Assembly: GCF_954871325.1 (NCBI RefSeq)
Contig: NC_088775.1
Span: 84,111,561 to 84,175,560, forward strand
Direction: 5' to 3'
Source of the DNA: Gordionus sp. m RMFG-2023
Taxonomy: Eukaryota; Nematomorpha; Gordioida; Chordodea; Parachordodidae
Length of the DNA: 64,000 nt
The position numbers and the translations under genes were made by a program. Positions 1 through 11,667 of the stretch are shown here, piece by piece; the first letter of the stretch is position 1; each line of letters begins with the position of its first letter. A model generated the notes under the pieces. That model was not told the DNA's origin and ran no database searches. It saw nothing but the letters and a program-made list of their open reading frames with translations.

Positions 1-1440
1 GTCCTTAGGTCATGTAATAAAGGGAAATAAAATTTATCCCATTTTATAGAATAAAGATAAGATTATGCTTAGCATGAGAGCACCGATTAATAAAATGGAA
101 TTACAAGCTTTCTTAGGAGCTAAAACTTGTTATCATAGTTTCATAAGCTAAACCGTTTAACAAATTGTTAAAGAAAAATTTGGAAAAAAGAACAAGATGC
201 AAGTTTTAAAATACTTAAAATAAATATAACAGATAAACATATTCAGAATTGTTTTAACAAGGATTTAGATATTATATTAGCAGTGGAAGCATCTAATGAA
301 GATATAGGAAGAGCCTTCTTGCAAACCATTGATATTATTTTTATCCAGGCGCTTTAATAGCTCTGAAAGAAATTATTTAACAATTGAGTTATCAAAGTGC
401 ATAGAATATTTTATTGCAAAAACCTTTTTATTATACATGAATTACAAGCCGTTAGTTTATTTGTTTAAAAATACAATAAAGTTAATTTCACCCAGACTGC
501 AAAAATTGTTGTTATTATTAGGTAGCTTCGATTCTAAAATACGGTTCAGAACGGGTAGACTAAATTGTTTACCAGATATTTTATCAAGGCTGTTTGTCAA
601 GGAAATGGAAAATGAAGCAGTAGAACCCAGAATTAGTGGTTTATAGCATTTTTTCTTAGAAGATAAATTAAATAATAATATCATAATATCTTTCAAGAGA
701 AAAGCTGATAACTTTTGAGCTAGTCGATAAGGTATCTAAGCAAGATAAAGAATTAATGAGAATAAAAGCATGTTTGAAAGGTGATAGAATAAAAAAAAGC
801 GTAGATAAATTGTTCATAAACGCCAAGAGTGAATTAAACATAGAGGACAATTGTGTTGTGTAATGAGAGGATATAATTTAGTTATACCTAATAAAGGAAA
901 GATATTTTAGCAGCTGTGCATGCCAGTCATCACGGCATAGAAAGAATGAAGAATAAAGCATGAGAGTATATTTGATGGCCTAAGATGTAGCTAGACAGAA
1001 GAAGTTTGCTAAGAGTTATGATACATGTAACAAGTGGTCTAATGTACCAGCAAGAAACAAAGAAGATAAATGGCCAGAGATCGGCATTCCATGCGAAAGG
1101 ATTCATGTAGATTTTATCAGAAGGAAAAATACTATATCATGGTAGATGCAGGTTCAAAATAAATAGATTGGCAGCAGGTTTCTAGTTTTTCAACAAGAGT
1201 AGCCATAAATAAGATAAAAGATTTTGTAGGAAAATATGAATTAATGAAGATGTTAGTATCAGATGGTGGTTCAGCTTTTTAAGGTTGAACATTTAGTAAA
1301 TTTTGCGAAAGATGGAAGATTCAACATGTAGTTTCACCACCACATTACCCAAGAAGCAATGGGCAATAGTGAGCGCATGTTTCTATTGGTAAGAGTCTGG
1401 TTAAACTAATTTGAATATTTTTAAATAAAATATAGGGAGA
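1..1440 (+). mobile_element. Ty3/gypsy LTR-retrotransposon fossil, unit 1 copy
   Basis: Decayed pol remnant. It shows the end of reverse transcriptase, an RNase H region (around 270-600) and an integrase region (around 900-1,380) in that order, and it continues upstream of the window. It aligns along its length with 18,588-20,030 and, more distantly, with the better-preserved element at 20,588-26,368, so it is an older member of the same family. It is heavily broken, with many breaks, and no LTR is visible here. It predates the tandem duplication because both units carry it. Confidence 0.85.
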
Positions 1441-3130
1441 AAGCGTAAATTAATAGACAACACGCAAATAAAAGTAAATAATTAAGATGTATGCATCAAA
1501 ATAGAAATGTCTTATCCCTGGTTAAGTTGGCCAATGGTGCGATTGCTTCAAAACTCCATCTTCATCTTTTTATCCTGTTAATCCTCAAACTATTTCGGGT
1601 TATAACAACACATCCTATTCTTCCATGTGGCTCGGCTTTGGGCTATATAAACGGCAACTTTTTTATCCAAAATTTCCTTGCGGATTTGAGAAATTCAAGT
1701 CAGTCGTGGCCTCACTCTTGCTCGTTAATCCTTAATTTCAAGATCGAGAACTAGCCTATATACGTTAGTTGAGTTACAGTTCTCAACACATGCCCTTACC
1801 ATGTCAGCCTGCTCTCCTTTATCCCTTACGAGAAGGGAGATAAACCATTTGATCATACAATCAGCTTGGTGTAACATAGATTTTTTCAATGTTATTAGCA
1901 GGAAATTCTATTTTACGCATTGAATTTGATATGACAAGCCCTATTATTCTCTAATTCTAGAAATACAACCGCTTTATTTAGGCTAACTGATATGATTTCT
2001 TATAAATTTGAAAAAGGATTCTTCGATCTTTATTTGAACTTAGCCTATTTGTGCTTTAGGCAAAAATTGTTTGATACTATAATTACCATCATGAGTAGAT
2101 AGAACGAATGTCTTAGTGGCCTATACCGAATTGTATGACACCCATGAAATAAATTAATAAATTCTTGCAAACCCCTTATATATTTTTTAAGTTTTAAATC
2201 GAACCACTAAATTCATGTTAGGTACAAAGATAAGGAATATAATCATCATCATAAATTTATATTTTAAGCTATAGTATGGATCATTGCACAATGGCGATAA
2301 TTTGGGACATAGCGAATATTATTAAATGGTAAAAAAAACTTATGATGGAGAGATAATAAATCATATAGAGATTCTAAGATAGTTATTTTTAAATGGAACA
2401 AAATAGTTTAGCAATCATCTTTAAAGCCGGGTGATGTCGTTAATGTATAATTAGCAAGAATATATATTTAAGACTCTTTTTACTGTAAGACATATAAAGA
2501 TATACCCCAAAAATGATCAGTTCTTAGCAGAAGAATTAAAATTGTAAAATATATTATTATTTAATATTACTGAATTCAATTAACGCTTTTTTAAAGACAT
2601 TTTAATTGTTTTATTTATATTATTAATTTGTCAAATTATCAATTATATAGATTAAATATTTTTTATATCAGATCGCAACAAAAGATTTATTTGTAATAAT
2701 TTTCTTCCAATTTCCTCTAAATAATATCGAAGCATAATATTTCTAGATAAGATTTTTATAGTGCTTTATATTATTATTCTTTCATAAGATATTTCAATTT
2801 TTAAACACTATAATTTAATACATTAGGTATATAATTAATTTAAAACGTATCAAAATAAAGTTACTAATTGCAAATCGCGAAAAGTTGGGAATTTTGCTTT
2901 TAGCTCTTAGAAAATTTTTAAAGCAATATTCAAAATATATAGTGATTTGGGTTATTACAAGTTATTCTCACACAGTCTCATTTTTTTTGTCTGGATGTTA
3001 AAGCTCGCGACAATAAATATACGAAAATTTAAGCTTATAAAGATTGTTAGACACCACTACGTTTAGTATAATTGTAAAAAGATATTTTAATAAAGAAGAT
3101 AATATTAATTTTGTTAAACACAATGTGTTG
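1441..3130. other. Non-coding duplicated spacer
   Basis: No convincing gene. The sequence matches 20,040-20,580 and then 26,374-27,550 in unit 2, where the match is split by the insertion of the younger gypsy element. The short open frame at 1,491-1,754 is not preserved in the paralogous copy and is not called. Confidence 0.6.
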
Positions 3131-3400
3131 CAGGGATCCAAATCGAAATTGGACTTAACCGTTTAAACGGTATTAAACTCGAACCTGAACCAAATTTCTT
3201 AAAAAGGGAGGTGAAAATAGATTTCATTTTTTTAAAATAAAAATTCTGAATTCCTTAAAGTCTGTCGCCGTTTTTAAATTTTTTTATGATGCTATTTAGA
3301 CGGTGTTAGTTACCCAGGTTAGCGTATAGAAATGTTAACAATCTCTTAAATATATTTCTTCTCCAATACATTATATTTTATAGTTTTGTTAAATTTATCC
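3131..3400 (+). mobile_element. Decayed hAT remnant (CAGGGATCC-end family)
   Basis: It begins with an end-like sequence, cagggatccaaatcgaa, similar to the terminal repeat of the hAT at 51,973 and 61,510. Near 3,305-3,360 it has a degraded version of the C-terminal coding block seen at 61,061-61,228 (the stretch reading ATQVSVERC there). The unit 2 equivalent is 27,553-27,790. No second terminus or target duplication is clear. Confidence 0.55.
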
Positions 3401-3513
3401 AATAATTATATATTTTTTAAAAAAATTAATTAATACATTCTATTATTTACAAAAATTATATATTAATTTTAACATTATAATTTTATTTTTGTATAATATG
3501 AATTTTATTCAGT

Positions 3514-4917
3514 TCAATTTGATCTTTCAACTCCTATTGAATTTTTCTTGTGTTTTTTATAAAATTTACCCAATTTAGATTTTCTAAAGATTCTGTAGAC
3601 ATCCTGTCTATATGCGGGATTAAAAATCATGTTGAGATAAAAGGTTGACGATATATACGCGTACTCCATCAAAGTACAACTGGCAAAAGCTATTTCAGAT
3701 TCCCCAGCAGTTACTAGATAATCAAAAAAATCGACTAGGATAAGATAAATGGATACTGGAAGTAAGAAAACTAGGAATTCAAGCATTAATATAGCTAACA
3801 TTCGAATGCTTATCTTGTATTCTAACTCCATCTGTTTTACTTTACGTTGGCCTATAGAATCAGTTTTAAAATCGGGTTTCGAAATTATTCTAGAACTGGT
3901 TTTTGAATTGGTAATGTCTATGGTATCTACAATCTTTTTACGAATCCGATCAATAAGAGCGATATCATTAATATTTGAGGGTGTCGTAGTAAGCGAAACA
4001 TTATGTTCGCTTTTTGTTAATTCTGGTTTAATACTGTCAACAGTAAGTTCTTTTCGGCTGTTTCTCTCAAATTCGGGAAATATAACAGCTTCATTTGTGT
4101 TACTTGATGTGGCAACTTGTAAATTTGAGTTTACTTGATCAAATCTCCACCTAATTTTTAATCTTTTATGCTTTAGGGAAATATAGTTAAGTAATAGTAG
4201 TGCTCCGATAGGTATGAATCGTGTAAAAATCTCCCTAAAAATTCCGAAAATCGTCCACTCCCTTCTTTCCGTTTTTGTGAAGGACGCGAATATCCGTATA
4301 TAAAGGAAAGTTTGGGGATCTAACCCACAAACATTATTAAATTTTAAAATTTGGAACCACCACGCTGAGGGTATGTACCAAGCAGAGTAATATAAAAAAC
4401 AAATCACTATCATAATTTTAATCTTGCGAAGAGTAAAATGACTTTTATAATAATGGGGATAGGCAATGGCCATCATTTGGGAGATACCGAATATGACGTA
4501 AATGCCGAAAGAAAAATTAATGAGGGTTTTTGCGATAGAGAAATGGTAATCAACCAAATAGATATTCCAAGGCAATTGATTTATAAAACGAACCAAATGG
4601 AATTTGGCAATTAACATTATAACGGGATAAATTAGCATAAAAATATAATTAACCAGATTTACGGCATGAAACACACGAGTTAAATAAACCCTGATATATA
4701 TTATCTTGTCCCTCATGGCGCAGTAGAGTCCCAGAGCATTGCCAATTATCCCTAGTATTAGTAAGATAGGGGCTACATATACGAACACCTTCATCGTGGT
4801 TAGTGTTTTAAGTTTTAAATTCCTGTGAATTGTACAATTGAGGGACCCGTTCAATGCATAAATCTTGAAACTCCTTTTATACTCCCTCAAATCTTCTAGT
4901 TCAAATATTATGGGCAT
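3514..4917 (-). CDS. Seven-transmembrane receptor (rhodopsin-like GPCR), unit 1 copy
   Basis: Single-exon frame of 467 codons with seven hydrophobic segments at about residues 43-67, 78-104, 126-150, 164-190, 226-247, 370-395 and 413-436. Family marks are the GN pair at 59-60 in TM1, a proline at 387 in TM6 and NPAYR at 433-437 closing TM7. The N-terminal tail has glycosylation-type sequons at N23 and N27, which supports the upstream start over M42. The third intracellular loop (about 248-368) is long, polar and Ser/Thr-rich; the tail is Lys-rich. The usual D/E-R-Y at the end of TM3 reads S-Q-M (146-148), and no Asp is seen in TM2. It is likely a plasma-membrane receptor resembling invertebrate peptide receptors; the ligand is unknown. 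A second copy lies at 27,911-29,314. The two differ mostly in the third loop, while the membrane segments are nearly unchanged. Confidence 0.85.
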   Translation of the reverse strand: MPIIFELEDLREYKRSFKIYALNGSLNCTIHRNLKLKTLTTMKVFVYVAPILLILGIIGNALGLYCAMRDKIIYIRVYLTRVFHAVNLVNYIFMLIYPVIMLIAKFHLVRFINQLPWNIYLVDYHFSIAKTLINFSFGIYVIFGISQMMAIAYPHYYKSHFTLRKIKIMIVICFLYYSAWYIPSAWWFQILKFNNVCGLDPQTFLYIRIFASFTKTERREWTIFGIFREIFTRFIPIGALLLLNYISLKHKRLKIRWRFDQVNSNLQVATSSNTNEAVIFPEFERNSRKELTVDSIKPELTKSEHNVSLTTTPSNINDIALIDRIRKKIVDTIDITNSKTSSRIISKPDFKTDSIGQRKVKQMELEYKISIRMLAILMLEFLVFLLPVSIYLILVDFFDYLVTAGESEIAFASCTLMEYAYISSTFYLNMIFNPAYRQDVYRIFRKSKLGKFYKKHKKNSIGVERSN

Positions 4918-5505
4918 TCAATTTATTTTTATGGTGATTTAAATATATCAAAAAGAGTTGAGTAATAATTTCGAATCGAATATTAGTTTACTTTTTTAAT
5001 TATAAATATAAATTATATATTTAAAGATTAATATCTTTATTTTTTAAAAAGGATCTTTTTAAAAATCTTGAAATATCTAACAAAATCGATAAATTAAAAA
5101 AAAATATATATTGTATTAAAATAAAATTTTGAATTAATACAATTAAATCAATCAAGGATAAGGTGAGCTGTTTTTATGTTTGCTATACATATAACAAAGG
5201 ATTCATCTTTATAAAACATTTTCCTTATATCCCTTTTTTTTGGAACTTGGTGATATTTTTACGCTATTGATTCTTCAAGTTATTAATTTATTTTTTCAAT
5301 GTTTTAATTAAAATATTTGACAGTTATTTTGTGTATTACTCCTTTTTTTTAAGATATATTATTATTTATATTGAAATCAAATGGGAAAAAAGAGGAGATT
5401 TAATATGTTTATTTTTTTTGGTCGTCCAACATTGGTGAGAGGATATTGATAAATACTATTTCGGTTTTGTAATTATAGTTTTTACAAATAGCCAGCATTA
5501 ACATA
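4918..5505. other. 5' flank of receptor gene, non-coding
   Basis: A+T-rich upstream region of the minus-strand receptor. It is conserved with 29,315-29,902 in unit 2 and should hold the promoter, but no distinct motif can be defended. Confidence 0.5.
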
Positions 5506-5513
5506 ATATTTAT

Positions 5514-6660
5514 TAAGGTCTGTTGGGCGGGGTTTCAGCCAGCCCGCCCACGCCCGCCCATCTAAGTGGGCGGCAAGAAATTTTTTTAAACTATGGGAGG
5601 GTGGATGGGTTAAGAAATTTAAACAATGGGCGGGCGGATTAAAAAAAATTAAAAATCATTTAAGTAAATATTAATAAAAATTTGTCCTTATGAACTTTTT
5701 GGATATTAAAAATTAAAATGTCCTTTTTTTGTATCATAAAAACTTTTTTCTTAAAATAAATAAACTTTTTTGTATATATAAAACTCTATGGTGGAAACGA
5801 CAAGAAAGAGATTTGCCAAAGCTACTATTGACAATTCCTGTAATTCTAAACGAGGATTTAGCATTGCTGAAAGGTTTTTAGAACAAAGTAGAACGTGTTT
5901 GAATCCAGAAAATGTCGATTCATTATTATTTTTGCATTATAATTACGTATATAAATTTAAAATATTTTATATAATTTTAAATATATATTTTGTTATTATA
6001 ATTTTTTTTTCGTAATCGTTTACTAATTATACTAATTATACTAATTATATTTTTCATTTTATAAATTATACAATTATAAATTAATTACAAGATTTAAATA
6101 AAAATTTATGTCAAATTCAAAATATACTAAAAATATATATTTAAGAATATAAATTTTATATTGGTGGATGAGATACTTTATTTAAATAACAAATTTCACA
6201 AAATTTACAATTTTTTTTTATCTCATTTCTCTTTTATACATATACATTTTAATTCATTTTTAATATATTATTAATTTTTATATATATATTTTTTTAATTT
6301 TATATTTATATTTTTTTTCATAAATATTTTATTTGATCAAATAAATTATTCATAATTTAAATTTGCTTAATATAGTAATTTCCTAAATTATAAAACTTTT
6401 TGTAAAGGTATAGTACTGAAATTTATTTTTATTAGATGCTAAAAAAATTGAAAGAATGGCCATAATTAAATCTGATAATATCGAGCTTGGGTTAAAAATG
6501 TTTTATAAATGTGGGTAAAAAATTTTAGGCTATGGGCTGGTGGACGGGTAAGGAATTTTAGACTAATGGGCGGGCGGGTTTTTTTTTGAAAACTGGCAGG
6601 GCGGGCAGGTTAAATATTTTAAAACATTGGGTGGAAAAACCCGCATAATGCAGAACTCTA
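5514..6660 (+). mobile_element. Non-autonomous hAT element keeping a transposase C-terminal block
   Basis: Its ends are related to TAGAGGTCT...AGACCTCTA (clear in the unit 2 copy) and G+C-rich GGGCGGG arms lie just inside. Eight-base flanks atatttat (5,506-5,513) and atagttat (6,661-6,668) match at 7 of 8 positions, the hAT target duplication length. Only the hAT dimerisation region is coded, at about 5,788-5,950 (RGFSIAERFLEQSRTCLNPE then LLFLHYN). No catalytic region is present. The same insertion is at 29,911-31,253, so it predates the duplication. A reversed, truncated relative starts at 63,089. Confidence 0.8.
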
Positions 6661-6669
6661 ATAGTTATG

Positions 6670-7433
6670 CTTTAATTTTGTTAATGATTTGAGGAAAATT
6701 TACCAATCTCCCTAAAATTTCAAATAACAATTCTGTAATATCCCCCCTCCCCACCCCCCACCCCCCTTATCATAGAATTCAATATCCCTCGTGTGAAGTA
6801 CATTTTTTAGTTTACTGAAAAGGGAGAAAAATACACTGTATCGTGCTTTTCTTTATGCACAAGCACATCAGCTGGTTGAGTCATAAGATTCTCAAATCTA
6901 ATTTTTGAGTCAAATATACGATTCCTTTATTATTGCTGGTGCAATGGAAAAACAAAGATAATGTCTCATTGTGTACCCCTATCTTTTTGTATTCTTTATG
7001 CATATCTGTTGGTTGATTTGTGACACTCTTCATTCTAAGTGTCTGGTCATTATATGATTCCTTTATTTCCAATGGGCAGGAAAACGAAGATGTCAGTTTT
7101 TTTATATGTGAATAACGAATAGAATTTTATAGATGATATAAAATAATTTTAATATCAAATTTGAAAAATATTTGTATTTACAAAATAGATTTTGAAAAAA
7201 TATATTAGCATACAATTTAATTTTATGGAAAAGTTATAATTCCTATTTTATAATTTGACAAAGTTTTATAAACTTAAATGATATTATCTTTAATTAAAGC
7301 TAGTGGTGCCAATGGAACTTTGCTAAACCAGGTACTTAAAACTTCTTTCTTTCTTTTATATATTAATAAATTGTGATAGTGGCGACTGATAGTATAAAGT
7401 TGTAGGTGTCTATTTATATATAAATAGACAGAC
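6670..7433 (-). other. Conserved flank with C-tract and possible exon
   Basis: A cytosine-rich tract lies at about 6,744-6,770. Two diverged tandem copies of a unit of about 100 bases span 6,865-7,090. On the minus strand, about 7,090-6,965 stays open in both duplicated units and reads with codon-like substitutions (for example KSVTNQPTDMHKEYKKI). It may be an exon of the same unidentified gene as 7,434-7,566. The product is not recognised. Confidence 0.3.
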
Positions 7434-7566
7434 TTGAAAAACGCTCTAGCAATCGAATATTGCTTTTCCACATTTCTTGCCCACTCTTTACAAATGGTAT
7501 CGACACAGGACTTGTTCCTATTTCACTCGCCGTTACTTTAAGAATCCTTGTTAGTTTCTTTTCTTC
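7434..7566 (-). CDS. Candidate internal exon, unknown protein (unit 1)
   Basis: A 133-base minus-strand block bounded by an AG acceptor (ttagatag before it) and a GT donor (gtctgtc after it). It is open in one frame for 44 codons and reads KLTRILKVTASEIGTS, then VSIPFVKSGQEMW. The paralogous block 31,996-32,128 has exactly the same length, frame and splice-site positions and differs by only a few amino-acid changes, while the flanking DNA carries many indels. That pattern supports coding. The rest of the gene is not assembled. It could share a gene with the MED4-like block 1.1 kb upstream on the same strand, but that is inference. Confidence 0.45.
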
Positions 7567-8673
7567 CTATCTAAATAGCTTAACAGGGGAGGTAAGTAAG
7601 ATAAAAATAAGGAAGCTATAGCTAATTTTTAAAAATTAGTTTGTCAGGCTCCCTATTTCTATTTTTATGAACATTCTATAAAAGATTTGCAAGTCATAGT
7701 GAGGTGATCCTATGATTGACTCTGTATATTTTCTATGACAGATTTAAGCAGTATTACTAATTGACATTTAAAAATGGTATTGCTTAGTTTTTTTTAAAAA
7801 AAAAATATGCATTAAATATTTTTTTTTAAATAAATTACGCCATCTAGCGTAAATATTTTTAATAATTTAACTAATTTTGTTAAAATGATTTATATTATAC
7901 AATTTAAGTTCCTAATATCTCTACAATCTAATTAAATAATTCAATTGATTTCAGATGTCGTACTTCTGAGATTGGTTTCTATTCTCCATAATGAAGAAAA
8001 GGTCCTTTCATCTATATTTATACTAAATGATTTTGTTGCCAAAATATACCGTAATTTTAATATATTTTAAAAAAATTACAAAATTTATTTTGAAGTATGC
8101 AATGCTTCCATGGTATTTATTGGAGGATTATTAATTAATTAATCTTTCATACCAAATTTTAAATTTTGAAATTAATTGGTCAATCAGATATGATGTTCAG
8201 GTAAATTTATCTCCTATAAATATTGAACAAAATATTTAATTTCAAATCAAGATTTAATATATCCTAAGACTTATTTCTAAGTAATAGTATTTGTAAATTG
8301 AATAGAGGCATTTTGGAACCCAAATCGTTCATAGATTGAGTAAAAAATGTATCCAAAAGTAGAATAATATGGGTTATTTATAATAATCCTCAATTGAGTC
8401 CACGTTAAATTGGAATTATTATTTTAGATGCAAATCGAGGCTTGCGAATCTCAAAATCATATAATCTTGCTTTCGCCATAATAATCAAAAATCTCATTAA
8501 ATTCTTGGTAGATATTATCTCATAGTTTTCCAAGTTATAATATAATAAAATTCGTGTAATCACTGCCGAATCCATATCCTTTTTTTGAAAAATATTGCAT
8601 AAATTGTTAGGCAATTATATAATTTACTAATACATATTCCAATGTGAAAAAAAAATCGGATGTGCCATCGAAT
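7567..8673. other. Presumed intron or decayed exons
   Basis: Mostly A+T-rich. A minus-strand frame at 8,405-8,614 (KARLYDFEIRKPRF region) is only partly kept in unit 2. The stretch 7,640-7,760 is unusually conserved between units and could be another exon on the minus strand, but the unit 1 version contains a stop. Nothing can be assigned. Confidence 0.3.
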
Positions 8674-8886
8674 CTAACAATGTACCAGCTTAAGATGAAA
8701 TATCTGTCTAGCCCATTCTAATATTTCTTCAGAGGGAATCGAAATAGGCTCTTTTAGACAAAAAATGCCCTAACAACTTTTTGTCGAAGACTCTATCGTA
8801 TGGAGCATGTTTTTTTTTGTAGTTTTTTTTCTCGTGGCACAAGAAGTCTTAAAAGTAATTCTTATTAACAAATGATTGATAATTTC
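8674..8886 (-). pseudogene. Mediator subunit 4-like fragment (unit 1)
   Basis: Minus-strand block after an acceptor (attttcag). It first reads EIINHLLIRITFKTSC, then NMLHTIESSTK. A 27-base segment that looks like a tiny GT-AG intron (starting gttgttag) separates this from PISIPSEEILEWARQI. The last part resembles the conserved MED4 core (x-SSEE-[IL]-I-x-[YW]-A-x-x-I). MED4 would be a nuclear subunit of the Mediator complex. No complete gene is assembled. The downstream continuation expected of MED4 (an Ala-Pro-Leu-Thr-Trp-like block) is not found. The unit 2 copy at 33,190-33,415 differs in length in an A-run, so at least one copy is probably non-functional. Confidence 0.35.
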
Positions 8887-9335
8887 CTGAAAATCTTATT
8901 TCTTCTTTATCTATCTTTATTCTTCATTTTGTTTAATATTTTTATTTGCAATCATTGTGCATCAGATTGTGAAGATAAATAATCCGCTATCATGATTTCT
9001 GGCATTAGGTTTATATATATATTTTTTATATTAAATTATATTACATTTAGATTTTTGGTAGATAATTTTTTTTTTATATCCATCAGTGTTTAAGGTTTAA
9101 AAATATGCTTCAAATTTTGATAGAAAAAAAATATAAAAATTAATTGAACTTTTTGCTAAAATTTTAAATAGTATAAACTATTATTTGAAATAGAATAATT
9201 TGCATTTCACAAATTCAGTAAACATTTTATATTTTCCAAATATAATTAATACGGTGGGGGAGGGGGGGGGGTGCTGGCTGCATGCCTGTATATTATATCT
9301 TATTTATAATACTATGTTTTTATATATTTCTTAAT
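8887..9335. other. Non-coding spacer with G-tract
   Basis: A+T-rich, with a guanine run at about 9,254-9,271. It is conserved with 33,420-33,850 in unit 2. No gene seen. Confidence 0.5.
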
Positions 9336-11140
9336 ATTATTTGCAGAGTTGTTAAAGGATCGAATCAAAAGATCGCCGATCCTGGATTCGATCCTAAATT
9401 TGTCAATTTTCCTGGATTCGGAATCCTGACCTCAAATTGAGGCTTTTAAAAATTAATTTTTTACTTAAAAAGCAACAAATAAAATAAAAATTTTGAAAAT
9501 TAAATTAAAATATTATTAAAAAAAAATATTTATCTACATCATATTTTATCAACCAACATTCCACCATATTTCAAAAATATCATTTCTTCAATCTTTGGAA
9601 ATGATTTAAAGCCTACAAATACAAGTTTTATTTATTTAATTTAATTTAATCATATTATAATATAAATAAATCTAGGTTTTAATAATGTCCTCCATTATAA
9701 ATTTAGAAGATGATTCATCTACTAGTACTACTTTTGATATGACAGTAGATATATTTACGTAAGTATTTTACTCTATGTGAAACGGATGGAAGTAACCAGA
9801 CAATGATCTATGCAAAAACAAGATTTCCTCCTCAAAGATTAGTAGCTCAAATTTAAAGAGACATCTAAAAGTTTATTATTATTTATGAAAATAATTAATA
9901 TATTTATCTATGTGTTAATCTTAATCTTAATTATAACAATCATATATTAGAAGAAAATTGTAAATTTGGTATTTTAAGAGAATTTATATATGACCTTTTT
10001 AACCACTTATAAATAATAATATACCTTAGTATGTTTAACAAAATTTGGGTTGAACCCTTTATTCATAAGTTCTTATATTATTAGATATCAGATATCTGCA
10101 AAATTTATTAAAGAAATTAGTAAAATATTTTTAACAGGTCTGGTCTACTAAGCCTCTGATATCTGGTAAAATTTTAATGAGCCTAATAGGCATTAAAAAT
10201 TATTAAATTTAATCAATATTATACAATTGGTCAGGCCTGACTGTAAAATCTAAAGGGCTAACATTTGCAGATACCTGATTTATATGAATGAACACTTATT
10301 TAATAATAAATTAATTATCATTTATTAATATAGATTTCCTTCACTGTATGATGACAGTAATATATTGGCATCAATAATTTACCCAAAGTTTAAGCTCAAT
10401 TGGCCTTTTATTAATCTGCCACAAAATTTGTTGCTAAAAGAAAGGTTAATTGCCCATTTAGAAAATATACAGGGTCAACCACATGCAGATCCTTCAAATG
10501 AATGGATGGATGAAATCGATACCTTTTTGGGGAAAATTCATCAAAAAATGCTCTTTCAATTAATAATTTTTTTTATTCTAATCAAGATTCAGTGAATATT
10601 TTTAATAATTATGTTAATTTAAAAAATTTTTGGTTACAGATTAAATCATGGGGAAATTTTCATATAATATTTTTTTTATTTTTTTTTTTAATATTTTTTT
10701 TTATTTATTTTTTTTAAAATTTTTTATTTATTTTTTTTTTTTAATATTTTTTTTTTATTTATTTTTTTTAAAATTTTTATTTATTTTTTTTAGATTGTCT
10801 GGATTTTGGTAGAAATTTTTAAATGTTACCTTTTTCTTTCAATTGGCGTATTTTTAGATTTTTTTTTGATAAATAAATATCGTGTGGATTTTTAAGGAAA
10901 TTTTTTGGTTGGTATAACTTTCATATAAAAACCTTTCATATAAATAATTGCGACTTTATATAATTAATGAGTGAATGTATGGAAATATTCTAAATACCAA
11001 CCTAATTTGCTAAATACAGACCAAAATTTATTAAAATGTAATAAAACTCTTATTATTTGATATATTAATATGGAATTACGTGGTCGAGTCCGGCCTCCTA
11101 TATTATCCCCTCAAAGATGGAACCACCAAGTTAGAATAAG

Positions 11141-11226
11141 AAAAAAACATGAACATTTCCAGGATTCGAACCCTGGACCATGGAATAAGTAAGCCAAGCT
11201 CTTGCCTACTAGGCCATAGAGGCTTT
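11141..11226 (-). ncRNA. tRNA-related Pol III unit (SINE-like or tRNA pseudogene)
   Basis: On the minus strand, an exact A-box consensus (TGGCCTAGTAGG, 11,205-11,216) is followed 32 bases later by an exact B-box consensus (GGTTCGAATCC, 11,162-11,172). A run of seven T closes the unit at 11,147-11,141. The T-arm can form, but the acceptor 5' strand has no matching 3' strand and the anticodon arm pairs poorly. A functional tRNA is therefore unlikely. It lies in the loop region of the foldback element. Confidence 0.5.
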
Positions 11227-11473
11227 CCAAAAATCACGATTTTTCAAATATATATTATAAATACGTTTAATTTTTTATAACCAATGGGTATAAAGTCGCA
11301 ATTATCACAACCAATTATAAAAAAAGTCGCAATTATTCTCAGTCGCAATTTTTTATATGAAAGTTAGGGAAACGAATTTTTTGATACAATATCAAAGTTT
11401 TTTAAATTTAACATTGTATATATGTTATGTTTATTCAAATAAATTGATTAATTATTTAGTATACCTATTTTTA

Positions 11474-11667
11474 TTAAATTCTTAAATATACTCTGTTTTT
11501 CTAAATTCTTAAATATTTTTTTTCTAAATTCTTAAATATACGCTTTTTTCTAAATTCTTAAATATACTCTTTTTTTTTAAATTCTTAAATATACTCTTTT
11601 TTTCTAAATTCTTAAATATACTCTTTTTTTCTAAATACTCTTTTTTTCTAAATTCTTAAATATACTT
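11474..11667. repeat. Tandem array, about 26-base unit
   Basis: About seven imperfect copies of a unit with the core taaattcttaaatatactc followed by a T-run. It lies in the right half of the foldback element. Confidence 0.8.

Noticed and set aside
1491-1754. 87-codon frame with a hydrophobic start
   Set aside because: Broken up in the paralogous stretch at 20,060-20,330; codon pattern not conserved.
3749-4138. Plus-strand 129-codon frame
   Set aside because: Antisense to the receptor's third loop and not kept in a codon-like way in the paralogue.
11141-11226. Functional tRNA gene
   Set aside because: Internal promoter boxes are exact, but acceptor and anticodon stems do not pair; treated as tRNA-derived.
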